From Collinsella aerofaciens (GTDB lineage Bacteria; Actinomycetota; Coriobacteriia; Coriobacteriales; Coriobacteriaceae), in the NCBI GenBank assembly GCA_905213725.1, contig CAJMJM010000001.1, forward strand, positions 1 to 64,000: a stretch of DNA of 64,000 nucleotides. The letters run 5' to 3'. The position numbers and the translations under genes were made by a program. This document shows, in pieces, positions 54,319-63,360 of the stretch. Under the pieces are notes generated by a model. It worked only from the letters and a program-made list of their open reading frames with translations, did not search any database and had not been told where the DNA came from. Position 1 is the stretch's first letter; the number at the start of each line of letters is the position of its first letter.

Positions 54319-56985
54319 ATGACACCTCTCGCAAAACGTCTTCCACGCGAGCTGCGCCGCAATATCGGCAAGTACCTGGGCATCTTTTTGCTTATGTGTG
54401 GAAGTATCGCTCTCACCTCGGGCTTTTTGCTCGCGGCGCATTCCATCGGCTGCCTTATCGATGACATGCGCGATGCGTACACGATTGAGGACGGCCGCGT
54501 GACCACCTCCTTCGAGGCGACCGAGGAACAACTCAAGGCAGCCGAGGACGCGGCCGACGACGTCGGCGGCGTCACGCTCTACAAGAATTTCTCCATCGAC
54601 GCCATCATCAAAAAGGCGTCCGGCGACGACGGCACCAAGCGCACGCTGCGCACCTATGCGCACCGCACCAAGGTCGATATCGCGTCCTACTGCGAAGGTA
54701 GGCGGCCTAAGGCGGACGACGAGGTGGCAATCGACCGTGTCTTCGCCACCAATAACAACCTGTCCGTGGGCGATAAAGTCGAGCTCGAGGGTCGCACCTA
54801 CACCATCTGCGGCATCATGACCCAGCCCGATAGCCAGGCGCTGTTCCTCAACAATTCGGACTTTACGGTGAACACCATCACGTACGGTGTGGCCGAGGTC
54901 ACCGACGCCGGCTTTGCCGCGCTTAAGGACGCCGGCGGCGCGCCTGCCTACACCTACTCCTTTACCTTTACCGATCGCGATCTCTCCACCGCGGATCGCG
55001 TCGATGCGGAGCAGGATATGGTGGAGGCGCTCACCGATGCCGATGCACGCGTGGATGACCTCATCGACGCCGATTCCAACCAGGGTATTGGCTACGCGCG
55101 CGACGACGTGGACGGCGACTCCACGATGTGGATGACGCTGCTCGACATCATCATCGTGATCATGGCGTTTGTCTTTGTGGTGCTCACCGACGCCACCATC
55201 GAGGAGGAGAGCGCCATCATCGGCACGCTGCTCGCCAGCGGCTACCGCCGCCGCGAGATCATGCTGCACTACCTGGCACTTCCCGCCATCGTGGGCGTGG
55301 TCGCGGCGCTTTTGGGCACTGCGCTCGGCGTTGTGTTCTTTACCGAGCCCATGCGCAGCCTCTATTACGGTTCGTACAGCCTGCCGCCCTTCCAGGTGTA
55401 CTGGAGCTGGGAGATCTTTGTGAAGTGCGCCGTGGTTCCCGCCGCCGCGCTCATCCTCATCACGCTGGTGGGCCTGTTTCGCAAAATGGGCAAGACGCCG
55501 TTGCAGTTCCTTCGTCACGAGGCGGGCGGCAAGTCGGGCACCAAGCGCGGCCTGCAGCTGCCGGAGCGCATGGGCTTTGTCTCGCGCTTCCGCCTGCGCA
55601 TCTTCCTGCGTAATCTGGGCAACTTCGCCACGCTTTTCGTGGGCATTGCGTTTGCCTCGCTGCTACTGCTCTTTGGCCTGGCGATTCTGCCCACGATGAC
55701 GCACTACGCCGACAACCTCGAGACAAGCCTGGTCGCCGAGCACCAGTACACGCTCAAGGCGCCGCTGGAGCTCGAGGGTACTGCCGAGGAGCGCGAGCAG
55801 TGGTCGGCACTCGAGCGCTTACAATCGGTTGACGGCGCGCTGCTTTCCGCCGCCCAGGATGCCGATGACGAGCTTGACGACGTGGCCGATGCGGCGCAGG
55901 CGGCAGCCGATGCCGCGACCGCATCCCCGTCTGCCGAGAGCCTGGCCGCAGCGCAGGGTGCGCTTGCCAAGGTCCAGGACAAGAAGGATGCGCTCTACGC
56001 GCGCCTTGACGATCTTGCCGATGCCCTCGGCTGCGACCGCGACGAGGCTATCGACCTGATCGACAAGGCCTCTAAGATCGACGCCGACAACGACGACATT
56101 CACCCGGTCAACACGATCGACAACGGTGCAGGCGCAATCGCGCAGGCCGAGAAATACGCCGTCTACCAGCTGCAATACGATCGCGGCGACGGAAATGGCG
56201 AGGAGACGATTTCCGTTTACGGCATTTCATCCGATTCGCGCTATTGGAAAGACCTCAACGTCGGCGACGGACGCGTCGTCTTTGGCGGCGGCCTGCTCGA
56301 CAAGTTTGGCTGGAGCGAGGGGCAGAAGGTCACGCTCCACGATAAGTATGAGGGCGAGAATTATTCTTTTGAGTTCGTGGGCAAGGACTGCGTTTGGGGC
56401 TCTAAATCGGATATGAATGTCTATATGAGTATCGATGACTTTAACAAGCTGTTCGACAACGATGCCGCCTACTTTAACGGCTATGTGAGCGACGAGAAGC
56501 TCGACCTCGATGCTCGTTACTTTGCCGGCGACACCACGCCCGACGACATGCGCGCCGTAGGCGACCAGTTCATCGGCATGATGAGCAAAATGATCGGAAT
56601 GATGATCGGGCTCGCGGTGTTTATCTTCTTGCTGTTTATGTACCTGCTGACCAAGGCTGTGATCGACCGCAGCGCCCGTTCGATCAGCTACATGAAAGTC
56701 TTTGGCTATCGCGATAGCGAGATCTCGCATCTGTACATCCGCTCGATCACGCTGTGCGTGGCGGCGTCGCTCGTGCTGAGCCTGCCGGTCATTATTGGCT
56801 CGCTCACGGCCATCTTCCGCTCGATGCTGCTCGCCTACAACGGCAATATCGAGATCTATGTGCCCGCTTGGTCCATGGCTGCGTGCACAGGAATCGGCTT
56901 TGTGACCTACCTGGTCGTGGCGCTGCTGCACACGCGCTCCATCAAGCGCGTGAGCCTGGCCGAGGCCCTCAAGGTGCAGGAGTAG
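54319..56985 (+). CDS. FtsX/MacB-type ABC permease, large
   Basis: 888 codons. N-terminal helix (IGKYLGIFLLMCGSIALTSG), a large extracellular domain, a block of three helices near residues 270-400 (LLDIIIVIMAFVFVVLTDA, LPAIVGVVAALLGTALGVVF), another helix near 450, a second extracellular domain with a predicted coiled coil (VADAAQAAADAATASPSAES), and a final FtsX block (MIGMMIGLAVFIFLLFMYLL, DRSARSISYMKVFGYRDSEI). The two-block layout matches ABC permeases of about 800-1,100 residues in Gram-positives. It overlaps no gene and is followed by repeats. Confidence 0.9.
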   Translation: MTPLAKRLPRELRRNIGKYLGIFLLMCGSIALTSGFLLAAHSIGCLIDDMRDAYTIEDGRVTTSFEATEEQLKAAEDAADDVGGVTLYKNFSIDAIIKKASGDDGTKRTLRTYAHRTKVDIASYCEGRRPKADDEVAIDRVFATNNNLSVGDKVELEGRTYTICGIMTQPDSQALFLNNSDFTVNTITYGVAEVTDAGFAALKDAGGAPAYTYSFTFTDRDLSTADRVDAEQDMVEALTDADARVDDLIDADSNQGIGYARDDVDGDSTMWMTLLDIIIVIMAFVFVVLTDATIEEESAIIGTLLASGYRRREIMLHYLALPAIVGVVAALLGTALGVVFFTEPMRSLYYGSYSLPPFQVYWSWEIFVKCAVVPAAALILITLVGLFRKMGKTPLQFLRHEAGGKSGTKRGLQLPERMGFVSRFRLRIFLRNLGNFATLFVGIAFASLLLLFGLAILPTMTHYADNLETSLVAEHQYTLKAPLELEGTAEEREQWSALERLQSVDGALLSAAQDADDELDDVADAAQAAADAATASPSAESLAAAQGALAKVQDKKDALYARLDDLADALGCDRDEAIDLIDKASKIDADNDDIHPVNTIDNGAGAIAQAEKYAVYQLQYDRGDGNGEETISVYGISSDSRYWKDLNVGDGRVVFGGGLLDKFGWSEGQKVTLHDKYEGENYSFEFVGKDCVWGSKSDMNVYMSIDDFNKLFDNDAAYFNGYVSDEKLDLDARYFAGDTTPDDMRAVGDQFIGMMSKMIGMMIGLAVFIFLLFMYLLTKAVIDRSARSISYMKVFGYRDSEISHLYIRSITLCVAASLVLSLPVIIGSLTAIFRSMLLAYNGNIEIYVPAWSMAACTGIGFVTYLVVALLHTRSIKRVSLAEALKVQE

Positions 56986-56995
56986 TCCCTTATTG

Positions 56996-57190
56996 GTCAT
57001 TGGGGACGCTCTTAAACGACTAGTCGTCGGGGACAGTCTTTGCTGACTTGCCGGCTCGTCGGCCGTGCTGGCAAGGACTGTCCCCAACTGCCGGCAGGAA
57101 AGGAACGTCCCTAGCTGCCAGGTGGCGAGGCACTCATTTAAGTCCGTCCCCAATGAGTGGTTTCAGCCATTTAAGTCTGTCCCCAATGAG
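56996..57190. repeat. Cluster of five GGGGACAG-loop hairpins (12-16)
   Basis: GTCATTGGGGACGCTCTTAA at 56996-57020 with a weak GTC/GAC stem. GGCAAGGACTGTCCCCAACTGCC near 57069-57092 in two overlapping arms (GGCA/TGCC). GGCAG/CTGCC around a GTCCC-containing loop at 57093-57119. CACTCATT/AATGAGTG around TAAGTCCGTCCCC at 57131-57160, the best of the set. CATTTAAGTCTGTCCCCAATG at 57168-57188. Both orientations are present. They fill most of the gap between the FtsX permease and the DUF362 gene. Confidence 0.75.
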
Positions 57191-57217
57191 TACCCAATGA
57201 CTAGGTGCCATACTTGA

Positions 57218-57236
57218 CTTTAACTCTGCTTTAACT
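57218..57236 (+). promoter_or_regulatory. Direct repeat CTTTAACT with 11-bp period upstream of the DUF362 gene
   Basis: CTTTAACT occurs at 57218-57225 and 57229-57236, 11 bases apart. Two copies on one helix face are the layout of OmpR/PhoB-family binding sites (TTTAAC-type boxes). It lies about 50 bases before the gene start and overlaps a TTGACT that could be a -35 element. Confidence 0.4.
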
Positions 57237-57286
57237 GGTACCATCCTCTATGTCTGTAACGCCATATAGACCGAGGGGATATATCT

Positions 57287-58492
57287 ATGACCGCAACTGC
57301 ACCCGCAGCACCCGCTAAGGTGTACTTCACCAACCTGCGCACGCATGCTCGCGAGAGCCAGCTCGACAAACTCAAGCGCCTCATCCGTCACGCCGGTATT
57401 GAGCAGATCGACTTTGAGAACAAGTTCGTCGCCATTAAGATTCACTTTGGCGAGCTGGGCAACCTGAGCTTTTTGCGCCCCAACTACGCCCGCGCCGTCG
57501 CAGACGTCGTGAAAGAGCTGGGCGGCAAGCCCTTCCTCACCGACTGCAATACGCTCTATGTCGGTAGCCGCAAAAACGCGCTCGAGCACATTGACACCGC
57601 CTACCAGAACGGCTTTACCCCGTATGCCACGGGTTGCCAGATCATCATCGCCGACGGCCTCAAGGGCACCGACGAGGCGCTTGTCCCGGTCGAGGGCGGC
57701 GAGTACGTGCACGAGGCCAAGATCGGTCAGGCGCTCATGGATGCCGATATCGTGATCAGCCTCACCCACTTTAAGGGCCATGAGCAGGCCGGTTTTGGCG
57801 GCGCCATGAAGAACCTGGGCATGGGAGGCGGCAGCCGTGCCGGCAAGATGGAGCAGCATGCCGCCGGCAAGCCGAACGTCGCGACCGAGCACTGCGTTGG
57901 CTGCCATGCCTGCGAAAAGATCTGCGCGCACAACGCTATCTCGTTCGACGGCACCCGCGAGCGCGAGCTTGCCAGCGGCGCCACTCGCACGGTGCACGTG
58001 GCTGCCATCGACCACGATCGCTGCGTGGGCTGCGGACGCTGCATTGCGGCATGCAACCAGGACTGCATCAAGCCCGGTTATGAGGCCGCGGCCGACGTGC
58101 TCAACTGCAAGATCGCCGAGTACACCAAGGCCGTTGTCCAGGATCGTCCCAGCTTCCACATTTCGCTGGCTATGGATATCAGCCCCAACTGCGACTGCCA
58201 TCCCGAAAACGATACGCCTATCGTCAGCGACATCGGCATGTTCGCGAGCTTCGACCCGGTCGCCATCGACCAGGCCTGCGCCGACGCCGTCATGGCGTCC
58301 GAGCCGCTGCCCAACACCGAGCTCACCGACAGCGCGGCCAAGATGGAGCACAACCACGAGCATCTGGAGGGCGAGCAGGCCAAGGATCCCTTCTGCATCA
58401 CGCATCCCGACACCGACTGGCGCGTGTGCATCGCGCACGCCGAGAAGATCGGCCTGGGCACGAGCAAGTACGAGCTCATCGAGGTCAAGTAG
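57287..58492 (+). CDS. DUF362-family protein with a two-cluster ferredoxin insert
   Basis: 401 codons. DUF362 core on both sides (IKIHFGELGNLSFLRPNYAR, ISLTHFKGHEQAGFGGAMKN followed by LGMGGGSRAGK, FDPVAIDQACADAV). Two 4Fe-4S motifs lie in the middle at about residues 203-265: CVGCHACEKICAHNAI and CVGCGRCIAACNQDCIKPG. Function is not established for the family; a redox or metal role in anaerobes is usual. A GAGGGGAT box 10 bases upstream supports ATG 57287. It is followed by its own terminator. Confidence 0.9.
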   Translation: MTATAPAAPAKVYFTNLRTHARESQLDKLKRLIRHAGIEQIDFENKFVAIKIHFGELGNLSFLRPNYARAVADVVKELGGKPFLTDCNTLYVGSRKNALEHIDTAYQNGFTPYATGCQIIIADGLKGTDEALVPVEGGEYVHEAKIGQALMDADIVISLTHFKGHEQAGFGGAMKNLGMGGGSRAGKMEQHAAGKPNVATEHCVGCHACEKICAHNAISFDGTRERELASGATRTVHVAAIDHDRCVGCGRCIAACNQDCIKPGYEAAADVLNCKIAEYTKAVVQDRPSFHISLAMDISPNCDCHPENDTPIVSDIGMFASFDPVAIDQACADAVMASEPLPNTELTDSAAKMEHNHEHLEGEQAKDPFCITHPDTDWRVCIAHAEKIGLGTSKYELIEVK

Positions 58493-58539
58493 CACCTAGC
58501 TATTGGACAAAATAAGCGCCTTTGTAGCGTAAGTTGAGC

Positions 58540-58578
58540 AAAAGCCGCCCACGAGCACAACGCTCGCGGGCGGCTTTT
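58540..58578. terminator. Bidirectional terminator between DUF362 and the hydrolase
   Basis: AAAAGCCGCCC pairs with GGGCGGCTTTT, extended by CGAGC/GCTCG. The A4 and T4 ends allow it to serve the convergent genes on both strands. Confidence 0.88.
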
Positions 58579-58656
58579 CAGAAGTGTGGTGAAAAATCGA
58601 ATACCGCCGACCACAAACCGATTTTTGGCAACAAAACCCCAGACGTTGCTTTTTGC

Positions 58657-59622
58657 CTAAAAATACTCGTCGAGGAAGTCGTCGACCGTGTTCCAGTAGA
58701 GTTCGGGGTCGACCTGCGCGCTCTTGGCGTGGGTGGCGCCATGGACGGTGAGCTTTTGCTTGACCTTGCTGGCGCACGCGTCGTAGTTTTGGTCGAGCAT
58801 GCTGTACGGCACAAAGGTGTCTTGGTCACCGTGGATAAACAGCATGGGAACCGTCGCGCGCTTGAGCTGTTCCACGCTGCTCGCCTTATGAAAGTCGTAG
58901 CCCGCGCGCACGTTGCACACCAAGTTTGCTACATCAAGCAAGGGAAAGCTGGGCAGGCCGAACACGTCCTTGAGCTGCAGGGAAAACTCGTCCCAAACAC
59001 TCGTATAACCGCAGTCCTCGATAATGCATTTCACGTTTGCGGGCAGAGATTCCCCCGCGACGTTCATGGCGGTTGCCGCACCCATCGACTCGCCAAAGAC
59101 CAGGATACGTGCCTCGGGGTCAGCCTGAACGATTCGCTCGATCCATGCGACGATGTCAAGGCGCTCGGGCCAGCCCATGCCGATATAGTTGCCGCCGGAG
59201 CGCTCGTGGGCGCGGGCGGCGGGTGCGAGTACGTTCATGCCGCGGTCGTGGAATCGCTTGACGTATCGGGCCATACCGATGGGCTCGTTGGTATATCCAT
59301 GCAGGCAGACGGCGTAGTCGTGCGTGCTCTCCGACGCAGCAAAATACCAGGCGGCAAGCTCGGTCCCGTCGTCCGCGGTGAGGCTGCTGCTCTCGCGGTT
59401 CTCTTTAAACCATGCCCGCGCCTCGGTATCCTCGGCATCCGGCTGCTCACCTTCTTTGTCGTTCTTGCTATCCTGCATCATCTTCATGGTGTATGGCGCG
59501 CGGGGATTCAGCGCGAAGTCAAACAGAAAGTTGCCGGCAAATCCGAGCAGCGCAACGACAACCACCAGTGCAATGATGCCGGCTATCTTGAGCTTTCGAT
59601 GGGAACGTGCGTTTTGAGCCAT
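58657..59622 (-). CDS. Membrane-anchored alpha/beta hydrolase
   Basis: 321 codons. One N-terminal helix (IAGIIALVVVVALLGFAG, about residues 13-30) with the catalytic domain outside. Catalytic triad: Ser in VFGESMGAATAM, Asp in FIHGDQDTFVPY, His in VHGATHAKSAQ. Oxyanion-side VCLHGYTNEPIGMARY is in place. Close in style to BAAT/YqkD-like extracellular hydrolases; substrate unknown. The ATG at 59622 has AGGAGAAT upstream. A good promoter and two operator-like palindromes lie in front of it. Confidence 0.9.
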   Translation of the reverse strand: MAQNARSHRKLKIAGIIALVVVVALLGFAGNFLFDFALNPRAPYTMKMMQDSKNDKEGEQPDAEDTEARAWFKENRESSSLTADDGTELAAWYFAASESTHDYAVCLHGYTNEPIGMARYVKRFHDRGMNVLAPAARAHERSGGNYIGMGWPERLDIVAWIERIVQADPEARILVFGESMGAATAMNVAGESLPANVKCIIEDCGYTSVWDEFSLQLKDVFGLPSFPLLDVANLVCNVRAGYDFHKASSVEQLKRATVPMLFIHGDQDTFVPYSMLDQNYDACASKVKQKLTVHGATHAKSAQVDPELYWNTVDDFLDEYF

Positions 59623-59641
59623 GCGGTATTCTCCTATAAGA

Positions 59642-59702
59642 TGTTAATACATCAACATTTAATGCAAGCGCATTATGGACGTTCGCCGTTGATGCGTCAA
59701 CA
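59642..59702 (-). promoter_or_regulatory. Promoter and two related operator-like palindromes for the hydrolase
   Basis: On the minus strand TTGACG (59700-59695), a 17-base spacer and CATAAT (59677-59672) match the housekeeping consensus at 5 of 6 positions each. Two similar palindromes flank it: GTTGATGCGTCAAC (59689-59702) over the -35 and GTTAATACATCAAC (59643-59656) downstream of the expected start. Consensus GTTRATRCRTCAAC. This looks like a repressor-controlled promoter; the regulator is not known. Confidence 0.6.
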
Positions 59703-59808
59703 GGCAAAGAATGGGTAAACAAAGGGTCACGTATGGTGCAAATTTCGCACGTACCTAGACGCTTTGATATAGTGTTGAGAACTCTTTACGTTGGAGGATG
59801 TAACCGGC

Positions 59809-60492
59809 ATGTCCGATTCGAGCGACAGTTCTAAGCCGCGACCCAAGACCGCGGCCGTTCCACACTACACAGTGGGCGAGGAGATCATGAACTCCGTCAC
59901 CCATGGTGTCGGCTGCCTGCTGGGTATCGCGGGCCTGGTGCTCCTGATCGTATTCGCCGCCCTGCGCGGCGGAGGCCCGGCCCATATGGCCGCGGCGATT
60001 GTCTATGGCGTCAGCATTATCCTCGAATACCTAGCCTCCACGCTCTACCACGCGATTCAGCCCGCGCGCGCCAAGCACGTGTTTCGCATCATCGACCACA
60101 GCTGCATCTACCTGCTCATTGCGGGCAGCTATACGCCGTTTTGCCTTATCACGCTCGCAAACGACGGCGGCCCTGCGCTGTTCTTTGCCGTATGGGCCAT
60201 CGCCATTATCGGCATCGCTCTCGAGTGCTTCCTACGCGAGCGTCAACCGCACTGGGTAAGCGGCCTGGTCTACCTGCTGATGGGCTGGCTCGTTGTCTTT
60301 AAGCTGCCCGAACTTGTTGCGCTGCTCAACCCCGTGGCACTTGCCCTGCTCGCCGTCGGCGGCGTGTGCTACACCGCGGGCGTGCCGTTCTATATCGCCA
60401 AAAACGTGCGCTATCTGCACAGCGTGTTTCACCTGTGGGTGCTCGCCGGCAGCATCTTCCAGTTCATGGCGGTGATCCTCTTCGTAATCTAG
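59809..60492 (+). CDS. Hemolysin-III/YqfA-family membrane protein (PAQR superfamily)
   Basis: 227 codons, seven hydrophobic segments. Family motifs: EEIMNSVTHGVGCLLGIAGL, SIILEYLASTLYHAIQP, IDHSCIYLLIAGSYTPFCLI, and SVFHLWVLAGSIFQFMAVI at the end, giving the conserved Ser, His and Asp residues of the PAQR metal site. GGAGG lies 11 bases before ATG 59809; the upstream TTG at 59791 overlaps that box. The cellular role is not settled. Confidence 0.9.
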   Translation: MSDSSDSSKPRPKTAAVPHYTVGEEIMNSVTHGVGCLLGIAGLVLLIVFAALRGGGPAHMAAAIVYGVSIILEYLASTLYHAIQPARAKHVFRIIDHSCIYLLIAGSYTPFCLITLANDGGPALFFAVWAIAIIGIALECFLRERQPHWVSGLVYLLMGWLVVFKLPELVALLNPVALALLAVGGVCYTAGVPFYIAKNVRYLHSVFHLWVLAGSIFQFMAVILFVI

Positions 60493-60602
60493 CGACCATG
60501 CCTGCGCGCCCGCGTTCTCGTTTGGGCGCCGGTGCAATTGCCGTATCCGCCATCAACGTTTTAACCTGACGTCCCGAATCTTGGAGGTTCGAGAAACTCC
60601 CG

Positions 60603-61976
60603 ATGGACATAACCATCTCCCTTATCACCACCCTCGTTTTGACCCTCATCAACGGCTACTTCTCTATGTCCGAGATGGCGCTCACCACGGCCAAGCGCGC
60701 CGTGTTGGAGCACGAGGCCGAGGAAGGCGACAAGCGCGCCGAGCGCGCCATTAAGCTGGCTGCCGACTCCGACCAGCTGCTCGCCACCATCCAGGTTGCC
60801 ATTACGCTCGTGGGCTTCGCCTCGTCCGCCGTCGCCTCGACGAGTCTGTCCGACCCGCTCGCCACGTGGCTCATGAGCTTTGGCATCGCGCCGCTCTCCG
60901 CCATCGCGCGCGGCCTGGCGCCGGTCATCATCACCGTCGCGGTCGCCTTCGTGTCCATCGTGATCGGCGAGCTCGTCCCCAAGCGCATCGGCCTGGCCAA
61001 TGCCGAGGGCGTGTCCAAGCAGGTCGTGGGACCGTTGTCGTTTTTCCAAAAGATCGCCCGTCCGCTCGTGTGGCTGACCGGCGCCTGCTCCGATGGCCTG
61101 GCCCGCATCCTGCGCATCAAGAGCGCCGACGACCGCCAAAACGTCTCGGAAGAAGAGATCAAGTACATGGTCTCGGAGCAGGACGACCTGCTCGACGAGG
61201 AAAAGCGTATGATCCACGAGATCTTTGACTTGGGCGATACCGTTGCCCGCGAGGTCATGGTGCCGCGCGTGGACACCACCATGTGCGAGGACGACGAGAC
61301 GGTCGCCGACGTGCTGTCCACCATGCGCCAGACCGGCTTCAGCCGCATCCCCGTCTATCACGAGGATCCCGACAACGTCGCCGGCATTGCGCACATCAAG
61401 GACCTGATCCAACCCGCGCTCGACGGCAAGGGTGACCAGCCCATCGCCGGCTTTTTGCGCGACGCCACCTTTGTGCCCGACACCAAGGACATCCTGCCGC
61501 TACTGTCCGAGATGCAGACCTCGCACGACCAGATCGTGGTGGTCGTGGACGAGTACGGCGGCACGGCCGGCATTATCACCATCGAGGATATCGTCGAGGA
61601 GATCGTCGGCGAGATCGAGGACGAGTTCGACCCCGACAACAAGTATCTCACGCGCCTTTCGCGCCGCGAGTGGCTCGTTGATGGGCGTTTTTCGTGCGAT
61701 GACGCGATTGAGCTTGGTTGGCCGCTCGAGGAAAGCGATGATTATGAGACCATCGCCGGCTGGATTTTGGAGCTTTGCGACTCGGTGCCCGACATCGGAG
61801 AGGTGTTTGAGGTCGCGGGGTACAAGTTTAAAGTTCAGTCGATGCGTGGCCAGCGCATCTCGCTCATTCGCGTGATCGCTCCGGCCGAAACCGATAAGAA
61901 GGATTCCGAGTCTTCGGTAGAGAAGCCGGCGGCGTCGGGTGCGGGCTCTGTGGATCCGCACGATGGCGACGAGTAG
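60603..61976 (+). CDS. CNNM/CorC-type membrane protein with CBS domains
   Basis: 457 codons. CNNM membrane domain (ISLITTLVLTLINGYFSMSE, ALTTAKRAVLEHEA, IVIGELVPKRIGLANAEGVS), a CBS pair at about 205-330 (REVMVPRVDTTMCEDDETVA, FSRIPVYHEDPDNVAGIAHI, VVVVDEYGGTAGIITIEDIV), then the CorC_HlyC domain (RREWLVDGRFSCDDAIELGW). The tail of about 35 residues is charged. Likely magnesium or other divalent cation efflux. Start supported by TTGGAGG 20 bases away and by the typical N-terminus. Confidence 0.92.
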   Translation: MDITISLITTLVLTLINGYFSMSEMALTTAKRAVLEHEAEEGDKRAERAIKLAADSDQLLATIQVAITLVGFASSAVASTSLSDPLATWLMSFGIAPLSAIARGLAPVIITVAVAFVSIVIGELVPKRIGLANAEGVSKQVVGPLSFFQKIARPLVWLTGACSDGLARILRIKSADDRQNVSEEEIKYMVSEQDDLLDEEKRMIHEIFDLGDTVAREVMVPRVDTTMCEDDETVADVLSTMRQTGFSRIPVYHEDPDNVAGIAHIKDLIQPALDGKGDQPIAGFLRDATFVPDTKDILPLLSEMQTSHDQIVVVVDEYGGTAGIITIEDIVEEIVGEIEDEFDPDNKYLTRLSRREWLVDGRFSCDDAIELGWPLEESDDYETIAGWILELCDSVPDIGEVFEVAGYKFKVQSMRGQRISLIRVIAPAETDKKDSESSVEKPAASGAGSVDPHDGDE

Positions 61977-62000
61977 GGCAAGGAAGAGTAGGGGAGAGTT

Positions 62001-62834
62001 ATGGCAGGCCTGTTCAACATCCTTAAGGTCACCGTCAGCGAGGACAAGATCTGCGCGCATGTGCTGGTGAACCCCGGCATGCCGCTCATGACCTCGGAGG
62101 ATATCGAGGCCACGGCGCGCGTGTATTACCTGGTGCCGGCGATTGCCAAGCACCTGTGCCTGGGTGATTCCGGTCGCGAGTTCCAGGACTGCATGGGCCA
62201 GACCGAGCTCTGCCACCTGCTGGAGCACGTGACGGTTGAGCTCATGAACGAGACCGGGCTTGCCGGCAGCATCTCGTGCGGCCGCACGCGCGTAAGCGAG
62301 CACGACGAGCGCGTTTTTGAGGTTGAGCTTTCGTGCCCCGACGACGCGCTGGCCATCGGCGCGCTGTCTTCGGCCACCTTTATGATGGACTGGGCGTACC
62401 TGCACGCCGACCAGCCTGCCCCTGACGTGGAAGGCACGGTCGCGGGCCTGCGCAACCTGGTGCTGGGCATGCGCGCCGAGGCCGAGGGCAAGGATCCTCA
62501 CGAGGCCGTCGCCGCTGCGAGCGGCGAAGATGCTGCCGAGGCCGAGGGCGCTGACGAGGGCGATGTGCCGGTCGACGCCGAGCCCGTTGCCGATGCGACC
62601 GCCGAGCCCGTTCCCACCGAGCCCCAGGGCGTCCCCAACTTTGACGACGAGCCCCAGGTGGCGATTGATACCGAGGGCGCGGTTGCCGAGAACCACGAGG
62701 CCTCCGCTGCCGTCTTTGGCGGTGCGGCGACGGTTCCGGCAGGATCTGCGCATGAGGGCGGCCTGCCGCTCGTGGACGGCGCCGGCGAGGACCCGGGTGC
62801 CACGGTGGCCATGCCGGCTATGCCTCAGGAGTAG
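62001..62834 (+). CDS. Protein with a cyanophycin-synthetase-N-like domain and acidic tail
   Basis: 277 codons. Residues 1-145 form a compact domain with TELCHLLEHVTVELMNETGL and SISCGRTRVSEHDERVFEVE. The HxxEHVxxEL pattern recalls the N-terminal region of CphA-type enzymes, but no ATP-grasp or ligase domain follows, so the similarity is only suggestive. Residues 160-277 are low in complexity (Ala, Glu, Pro, Asp), probably disordered. It has AGGGGAGAG upstream and lies 24 bases after the CorC-like gene, so the two may form an operon. Function unknown. Confidence 0.6.
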   Translation: MAGLFNILKVTVSEDKICAHVLVNPGMPLMTSEDIEATARVYYLVPAIAKHLCLGDSGREFQDCMGQTELCHLLEHVTVELMNETGLAGSISCGRTRVSEHDERVFEVELSCPDDALAIGALSSATFMMDWAYLHADQPAPDVEGTVAGLRNLVLGMRAEAEGKDPHEAVAAASGEDAAEAEGADEGDVPVDAEPVADATAEPVPTEPQGVPNFDDEPQVAIDTEGAVAENHEASAAVFGGAATVPAGSAHEGGLPLVDGAGEDPGATVAMPAMPQE

Positions 62835-62970
62835 GCCTACGCGTTTATCACCATCACGTACCTGCGCCTTTGCCGTACGCAGATGAGCGGAGCGGCAAGT
62901 GATGCGCTGCGGGTATAATGGACAGCATTCAAACGGTGGGCACCGACGTGCCCGCAGGAGAGGAATGATC

Positions 62971-63360
62971 ATGGGTAAGACTTTCAGCTTTGTCTCCGGC
63001 GCACTTTTTGGTGCCGCTGCCGGCGCTATTGTCGGCGTTGCTCTGGCCCCGCGCTCGGGCGCCGAGACCCGCGCCATGGCTGCCGATATCGCCAACGACG
63101 CCTGGGACAATATGCGCGACACCTACGAGCACAGCGCCGAGGAGGCCCGTGCTGCGGTGAATGACTTTGGCCCGATGGTCGACGCCAAGACCGACGACCT
63201 GCGCGCCAAGGTCGACCTGGCCCGCGAGCGCATGGACCAGCTGCGCGAGCAGCTCAACGACGCCATTTCGGGCGGCAACGTGACGCCTGCCGCCGACGTC
63301 GTGGTCGAGAACGCCGTCGAGGCTGATACCGAGGCTGCGGAGCCCTCGACCGAGGCATAA
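62971..63360 (+). CDS. YtxH-domain membrane-associated protein
   Basis: 129 codons. Gly/Ala-rich helix FSFVSGALFGAAAGAIVGVA followed by LAPRSGAETR is the YtxH signature. A long helical part (YEHSAEEARAAVNDFGPMVD, RERMDQLREQLNDAISGGN) follows. ATG 62971 lies 6 bases after GGAGAGGA; the ATG at 62965 is too close. It is associated with the cell envelope or stress in other Gram-positives. The stop overlaps the next start (TAATG). Confidence 0.85.
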   Translation: MGKTFSFVSGALFGAAAGAIVGVALAPRSGAETRAMAADIANDAWDNMRDTYEHSAEEARAAVNDFGPMVDAKTDDLRAKVDLARERMDQLREQLNDAISGGNVTPAADVVVENAVEADTEAAEPSTEA

